Part shown: positions 58,101 through 64,000 of the stretch, piece by piece
How the letters are laid out: each line of letters starts with the position of its first letter
Position numbering within the stretch: the stretch's first letter is position 1
NCBI GenBank assembly: GCA_023101725.1
Contig: JALJCO010012924.1
Location: forward strand, 248,001 to 312,000
From: Atherinomorus stipes
Lineage: Eukaryota; Chordata; Actinopteri; Atheriniformes; Atherinidae
DNA: 64,000 nucleotides
Reading direction: 5' to 3'
Program-made: the position numbers and the translations under genes
The notes under the pieces: generated by a model
Told to the model about the DNA's origin: nothing
The model's input: only the letters and a program-made list of their open reading frames with translations
Databases searched by the model: none

Positions 58101-61100
58101 AACCAAGATCTTGCTAGATTTCATTGTTCTGTAACGAAATCTCGTGAGATTTTGTTTAAAAATGTCAGTCCAAAAAAACTATATCGATATTTTCCAATAT
58201 CGGCCAATAATATCGGTAGACCGATAGTATCGGACATCCTTACTTTTGAGCAACTTTTTTTTGTGGTGCAAGGCGATTTTTTTATGCAGGATTATTAATG
58301 TGCTGAAGTTGAAAACCAATGCTTTAATAAACATTGACTGACCCTGTACAGGGAGGAAGTTGAGATCAGCTTCACCCAGCGAATAAGAGAGGTGGAAGAT
58401 CGTTTCTCAGGTGATCAGGAATCCGTTGCAGAACGTTTCCAAGCCGATATCTTAAAGCTCGAACAGCACTACCAAAGCGAGCTGAAAGCTTTGTCCGAAA
58501 GCCACGACGCTCAGAAGCTCCACTGGGAAGCAGAGATGCAGAAGGCCCTGGAGAGCATCCAGGAGCAGCGGAGAACAATGGAGGAGGCTGCAGAGATGGA
58601 AAGGGACAAACTAAACCAGGAGTGGGAAAAAGAAAGACAAGAACTAGAAGGTGTTCACTGTGAAAAAATGGGGAGACAGTGATGATGGAGAACAAGCAGC
58701 TGCAGAACGAGCTGGATGACGCGATGAGCAAGGCCCAGAGTAAAGAGATAGAGCTGAGCATGCAGCTGAACGAGCTGCATAGCCGACTTCAGGAGAAACA
58801 CGAGCTCCTCTCCCAGTCTGAGAGCAAAGTGCTTCAGATCGACCTCCTGCTGACTCAAACTGTGGAGGATTTCAAGCAGGAGCGGGCCGAACTTCTCAGT
58901 ACCAGTTCCCAACTTGAGGCGAAGTACAACGAGATGCTCAACATTTCTGAGAGGCAGGTTGCAGAGAGGATTCAACTGCTGACTGAGCGCGATGATTTAA
59001 AGATAAAAGTTGAAGAGCTGGAGATGCTGCTCAAACAAGCGGTGGAGGACTTCCGGCTCGAGAGGGAGGAGCTCCAGGAAAATCTGTCCTCGCTCGAGAA
59101 GAAGTTAAAGGATGATCCGCAGGTTGACGGAGAAGGGCTTAGAGCAGAGAGAGACGTGCTTAAAATGAAAATAAAAGAGCTGGAGTTTGAAATAAATCAG
59201 CTTTTGGTCTCTGCAGAGAAAGCTGAGAAAAAAGAAATGAAAGAATTAAGCGACATTTCTTTGTCTGAAGAAACATCACAAAATCTTTTTGAGCAAGATG
59301 ATACATCAGAGCTTTCTTATACAATCGAAAAGAATTTAACGTAAATATTGACTGTAACGAAGATGATCCTGATGCCATAAATCGTGGAGACGAGCCGTGG
59401 ATGGATGCTAATTTACACCAACAACAAGATGTTCAATCTGCTGTGAAAGAAGCGACTGAGACTTGTGACTTGCAGCCTGAAAACAACAGTGATGATGAGG
59501 GATGTGATGATGAGGTCGACATTATTCCTGATCACATGCTTGTAGATCTAAGCCCCGAGCAAGGTGAACCCTGTCATGAAGATGATCCCTGCAACTCAAC
59601 ATCTCCTGACAGTTATTTATATGTTAAAAACAAAAACAAGGCCGCTTCCCCAGAGATTCAGCATGAGCCCATCTCATCGCTCGAGGCGTCTGGTGATGGT
59701 GAGAATAACGTTTTTCTTCAGTCCCATAAGGAGGAGAGTAAACCTCAAGATGTACCGGCAGTGGAGTGTGGAGGCTGCTTCCATGAAGATGAACAGCATC
59801 ATGAGACTGTGGTTGTAGCCTTAATGCTGGAGGAGACGGGTGACCCTGGTGAGTGCGGCGTTGAGGATGCTGAGGTTGATTGTTTACCAAATAACTCTCA
59901 CGACAACCAGGAAGATGAACTAGTTTTAGATTCAGACTGTGAACGTTCAGCCGCAGAAATAAAAGATGAAAACCACAATGAATGCTCACATGATAGCGTG
60001 GAGACTCTGCTCAGAGATTCTAATCGGGATGACCAGGAGAGTTCCCCTCTGAAATTGCAGGCTTTGTATAACACTGCCGCAGAGGAGAACGTTCTCCTGC
60101 ATGAGAAGATTTCTCTGCTTCAACAGAAAACGGAAATACTGGAGAATCTGTTGGCTCATCACAGTGAGAAAATAAAAATCGGCCATCAGGCTTTAGAAGA
60201 AAACTACAACCTCAAAGTCCAAATGTTGGTGTTAATGGAGCATGTCAAAGAGCTGGAGGCGAAGGCCTTAGAGGTGACAGATCTTCAGATCAGATATGAA
60301 GACTGCATGTGTGAAAACGCAAAACTGAAGGAGCAAAACGGTGAACTTGAGAAGAGGGTTTGGAGCCTTGAAGGCAGGATCAACATTTTTCACGATTTCC
60401 AAGACCAGCACAATTCCCTGGTGGATGAGATCAGCAGGATGAGAGGAGAGAACACCAGGTTGTTTCTGCTGCTGAGTGAGCTGGAGCGGCAGGAGGATGC
60501 CGAGCAGCCGGAGATCCCCACAGACGAGGCTCTGCTGCTGGAGGGCAAGCTGCCGGCGGGGATGCACCTGGAGGACTGCTGCAAGGAGTTTGAGAAGCAA
60601 AACGGCAATCTTCGCAGAGCCATCACAGAGCTACAAGACAAGTCGCAGACGTTAAATGAAACGACTCAGGCTCATAGGTAACGTGGAGATAACTAGAACC
60701 CTCCATGTCCCCTGTGATCCGTGTTACCTCATCCTGTTTGGTTCCCAGTCACAACATAGTGCTGTTGATGTCGCTTACCCTCCTGAACCCTTAGTGAGAT
60801 GCCGCAGATTATTAACGTTTAGCTGCTTTGAGTCCTTGCAAATCACCATAAAGCAAAAATGTTCCTGTTTTTGTTTGTAAAGCTTAGAATGATTTGCTTT
60901 TAAATCATGTTTCTTTTATTTTAAATGCATATTTATTTTTTTATATCATGCTGGAATTGAGTTTTTCTGATATGCTTTCTTCGTTTAGCTCTGAGGCCAG
61001 TCGTCTTGCCGGAGAAAACATCATCTTAAAGCAAAAATCGAAGCACTGAAAGAAGGAGATTTGAAAGAAGCTCAGGATGAGCTGATGTAAGCAGCGCCTA

Positions 61101-64000
61101 ATCTGGCTCCAAGTCATCACCTCCTTGAATTTCTACCAAAAAAACACTAAAATCTTCTTTTTTTTCCCCAGGCAAACAATGGAATACTTGAAAACTGAGA
61201 AGTTTGCCGCTCAAAAGGCTGCAGATAATTTCAAGAATGAGGTAACGAAGTTACTAAATAAAGTTAAATGAAAATACTCTTATTAGTTTTTTTCTTATTG
61301 AAATCAGAAGTAGCTGTTGAGGTTTCATTCAACTTTTCTTCCAGATTTCAGAATTGCGTTTGCAGAGCCAGCTGTTAGAAAATGAGAACGGCCTCCTCAC
61401 AGAGAAAAACGCCCACAACTTTGCTGAGATGGAGAGTCTTCAGCAGCAGCTGGCAGGGCTGATAAAGGAAAAGGCTGAAGAGAAAAACAAGGTAAAGCGT
61501 GAGGGACGGTGGTTGTCATGGTGATGCGGTGGTTGTAGCGGGTAGTTAATTGGTGGCTGTTTTGTGTTAGATGGCAGCTTGTGTGTCGGCTCTGGAGGCA
61601 GAGTTGACCAAAGCTCTGGAAGACACTGCACAGCTGGAGGAGAGAAATATCCAGCTGTCACAGCAGCTCTCTGACCTCAGAGAGAAGGTGAGCATCAGAT
61701 GGCTGGCACTTGTGTGAGCTCTGTGAAAATGATTCAGACACCAATTTGACAACTTATTAAAACCACATTTTCCCTGTTTAATTGCATAAAACAGAATAAA
61801 AACTTGCTATTTAGAGGATGGTAATTAAAGGATCTCTTTACCTAATGCATATTCATCTCTGAAGATCTACACTTGATCAGCTCTACTTTATTCCACTAAC
61901 CTTGTTTTCTTCTATTTAGATGTTGGTGCTGGTTTACGTTTAGCTAGTGTTCATTCAACATAAACTCCTGTTTTTTTTTCCTTTCTTTGTTGTTGCTGCT
62001 GTTGTGTATTTCCTATTTTCTGGCATATTGTTTTGAGTTTTCTATCCCTAATGCTTTGATATTTTCAATGGTCAGCCTGTATGTTTCCCTTTTGCAACTG
62101 TCCCATTTTGTTTGTACTTTCTCTAAATTCTAGACACAGCTGACTGAAAACAACCAATATTTTTTCCCACGCCAAGTTAAATTTACCTTTTGAAATTTTT
62201 AACAATTAGGGATACATGTTATCATCAGCCACCCCACTGATATTTAACCGATCAGACCGCTGTTTCTAAAGTCTAAAAAATAAAAAACTACTTGTTTTTC
62301 TTCTTCAAAAACTTTTTTTACAGACTTTAAAATGAGGCAAATCCATTCATTTCTTTTTTTATTTATTATTATCATACACAGCAATACAGTTACAGCGATC
62401 TAGTCACTTCTATTCTATGTTTGCATTGCTGGTTACGTCATCACGCAGTGCAGAGAAGTGTTATTTATTTCTTTTTGCTGCTGATGTACACTTTATTTGT
62501 TAACAAATAATATTAATTACATTTATATCTGTGTTCATTTGTAACCTTTTTTAACAAGGTTAAATGTTTGTCTAGCCTGACGCCTTCACATGGCAGGGTA
62601 TACGGTTCATTCATTCAACAGTATCAGTATCGGCCGATGTACTCAGCCCAGGTATTGGATCAGATTGGATCAGAAAAAACTGGATCGGTGCATCTGTAAT
62701 TTGTGTAAATATTTGCTAAAGAAATGCAAATCACAAGGTTCTACTGTGTTTTGTCCACTACTTGATCAATGGATTAATTACATTTGTTTACTTGTTTATC
62801 TGTCATACAAAAGCAGATGTGCAATTAGTTTAGCTGTTAAATTATTATGGTTCTGCATTACATTTGTGTGTGTTTGCCTTTAACAAAAATGAACATCTTT
62901 CATTGCTGGTTTTTAAAGTTTTTGCAAGAAATTGAAAATCTGTAAGGTTTTATAAATCAGTTAGAAATCACATTCAACGTTGGACAAGTCTTGTTCTCTA
63001 ACTTCAGGTTTGCCTCATTCCAGCTGTTGTCTTTTTGTTTTTCAGGCTATCAGGGGGGACTCGACGGAGAGTCAGCTCAGCCATCTGGTAGAAGAGCGTA
63101 AGAGCGTTGACAAGGAGACTGTGGGCGTTCGCAACAAGCTAGCGAAATCTCAAGAGAAAGTAAGAGTCTGCTGGAACATAAATGTCATACTCAGTTATCA
63201 GATGAGATATTATATGTTGATAGGGGATTTTCAGTGGACTTACTGTGTCTTGTGGTGTTTTCTTTTTCTGGCCTTGGACCTTAATTGCGTCAAATGTGGT
63301 CAAAATTTACAGGACTGTTGTTTAATTGATTTATTTCAAAACATTTTGCAGTGATCTGTCAGTTTCACATAGATCATTTCATTCTGTTTGATTCTAACAT
63401 TACCTAAATGAAGTAATTTTCCACTCAAGGTGAAGACAGTGGATGGAAGCCTTGCAGCTGTCAACCAACAAAGTACTCGCATGAAGTCAAATGTTCGAGT
63501 TTTGCAGCAGGAATGGGATTCTCTGAAGCAAGAGGTTGGAGTGCTGCGCAAACAGCTGCAGAATGCCAACGAGAGGGTGAGATTTCATACCATCAGCAGG
63601 ATTTAAAAGCGAAATGCATAAGTGATACAAAAGAATGTGACGCGGGAAGAAAAAGGTGACTTTTTGTCTTTAAATTCAGAACCATATTTTGGAAATGGCC
63701 TTGCACTCGAGTGGTCTTCAGAATCAGAGCAAGAAGCTGTACAGGGAGGAGATGTCTCGCCTGATGGAGCAGGAGCAGCAGCTACTCAGGCAGGAAAACG
63801 AGAGGCTCCAGGCCGAAGTGCGCGGCATCAAAAGCGAGCTCATCCAGTCCAGAGAAAAGGTGAGCTGACTCCTGCACCTAACAAGCATGGACTTGAAAAT
63901 TTCTATGCTCGCCACTAATCTGTGTTGTCTCCCTTTGTGGCTGCAGGTCCGTCAGCTCGATGCCACCATCCTGTCACAGAGCAAGCGCAAACAACCCAGT
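46194..64000 (+). CDS. NIN: Ninein, centrosomal coiled-coil protein (C-terminus beyond window)
   Basis: Coding exons: 46194-46385, 47226-47319, 48007-48179, 50513-50558, 50651-50826, 51101-51247, 51415-51573, 51744-51880, 52056-52196, 52574-52748, 53640-53750, 53913-54002, 54091-54224, 54330-54451, 55401-56518, 58352-60677, 60989-61086, 61172-61241, 61345-61491, 61571-61687, 63046-63159, 63430-63576, 63680-63859, 63946-64000 (continues). Ninein caps and anchors microtubule minus ends at subdistal appendages of the mother centriole. Seen: start MDDGQEQDQ, EF-hand-like loop at residues 22-33 (FDTSGCGSLNPEE), GSKRYGRRSTPEF, PSASTPYRQLKRH, LENELLVTKNGIHQAALASF, FGDLDPGSADF, then long heptad-rich coiled coil ending QENERLQAE and REKVRQL. 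Four frame breaks occur (54144-54147, 58662-58674, 59328-59340, 61028-61030); each is explained by 1-2 missing bases. Introns 47320-48006, 48180-50512 and 61688-63045 show no other gene. Confidence 0.95.
53069..53615. mobile_element. Inverted-repeat MITE next to a NIN splice acceptor
   Basis: Left end TAGCTACGTTAATATGGA pairs with right end CCATGAAAACGTGGCTA. Matching subterminal words (GATCCGATGA, CATGTAAAC, GATCGGA) repeat in inverted order. The element is 547 bp and non-coding. Its right end lies only 24 bases before the NIN exon that starts at 53640. Confidence 0.7.
54785..55289 (+). mobile_element. Tc1-like transposon fragment, 5' truncated
   Basis: Same family as 15800-17461. It begins inside the transposase (ARSNRRKTT region), runs through LGLNSCVALKKPLISEANRK and FAREHKDWTLEQWKK, MWSDETRFTLFQSDGRV and READ, jumps by an internal deletion to NARSW and ends with KAKGGPVKY and a stop at 55221. 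The right terminus CCAGGCAGTG is followed by TA at 55290-55291. The 5' terminal repeat is absent. It lies in the NIN intron before the exon at 55401. Confidence 0.85.
56569..58242. mobile_element. Composite hAT-like element with 8-bp target duplication
   Basis: Begins TAGGGATGTTCGATATTGG and ends TATCGGACATCCTTA, inverted copies of a TAGGGATG terminus; CTTTTGAG is present on both sides (56561-56568 and 58243-58250). CCGATATC/GATATCGG words repeat throughout. An internal 'atatcagacattccta' at about 57813-57828 looks like a second right end, so the element may be two nested or joined copies. A probable solo LTR lies inside. The whole occupies most of the NIN intron 56519-58351. Confidence 0.82.
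57135..57803 (-). mobile_element. Probable solo LTR nested in the hAT-like element
   Basis: The 669-bp insert differs sharply in composition from the surrounding element. It has TG..CA ends (TGTTATGAGG on the left, CGTCACA on the right) and imperfect 5-bp flanks GCTGA/GCCGA. On the minus strand it starts TGTGACGAAGGGGCCTCGTC and has an AATAAA in its last quarter (plus-strand TTTATT near 57281), as expected for a retrotransposon LTR read on that strand. No coding sequence is present. Gypsy-like origin is a guess. Confidence 0.5.
62209..62697. mobile_element. hAT-like MITE relic
   Basis: Left end TTAGGGATACATGTTATC and right end GGATCGGTGCATCTGTA resemble the inverted TAGGGATGCACCGATC termini of hAT elements, and 'tatcagtatcggccgatgta' and 'ggtattggatcagattggatc' are typical subterminal words. 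No matching target duplication was found, so the boundaries are approximate. It lies in the NIN intron 61688-63045. Confidence 0.6.

Noticed and set aside
61688..63045. Extra NIN exon in the long intron
   Set aside because: Mammalian ninein appears to have additional residues at this point, but no frame with acceptor and donor of matching phase was convincing.

Overview
This is a 64 kb stretch of vertebrate nuclear DNA, almost certainly from a bony (teleost) fish. Genes are split into many short GT..AG exons, the background is AT-rich, and introns are full of Tc1-like, hAT-like and foldback DNA transposons of the kind common in fish. I see no bacterial, organellar or CRISPR-like content.

Four protein genes can be assembled exon by exon. 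(1) 2873-5652, plus strand: the last three coding exons of a TRIM9-type E3 ligase (SPRY domain and stop codon). (2) 13701-29801, plus strand: a complete, intact 20-exon liver-type glycogen phosphorylase (PYGL), 853 residues. (3) 39233-30271, minus strand: ABHD12B, an alpha/beta-hydrolase in 12 recognised coding exons, 324 residues from the first supportable Met, with GHSLG nucleophile elbow and the other triad residues present. (4) 46194 to the window end, plus strand: ninein (NIN), a centrosomal coiled-coil protein, 24 coding exons with only the extreme C-terminus outside the window. The order and relative orientation TRIM9 > PYGL > < ABHD12B NIN > matches, as I recall it, the human chromosome 14 cluster, which supports the identities. 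The genes act in unrelated processes (neuronal ubiquitin ligase, glycogen breakdown, lipid-type hydrolase, microtubule anchoring); they share ancestry of position, not a pathway.

Layout: 1-2872 TRIM9 upstream intron; 2873-5652 TRIM9 3' exons; 5653-13700 TRIM9 3' UTR candidate and intergenic DNA with foldback elements; 13701-30210 PYGL; 30212-39261 ABHD12B, convergent with PYGL and with poly(A) signals only about 28 bp apart; 39262-41696 the divergent ABHD12B/NIN interval, holding long poly-G tracts and the probable NIN 5' exon; 41697-64000 NIN.

The most notable observations are: four reading-frame breaks in NIN, all explainable as 1-2 missing bases in or beside short base runs, while the other three genes have none; several transposon insertions datable by visible target-site duplications (five hAT-like insertions with 8-bp duplications, a piggyBac-like element nested in a Tc1 copy with a TTAC duplication, a probable solo LTR nested in a hAT-like element); and two Tc1 deletion-derivative families, one of which keeps only the last part of the transposase. 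I found no sign of a previously undescribed system; the window reads as a conserved fish gene cluster with a heavy transposon load.
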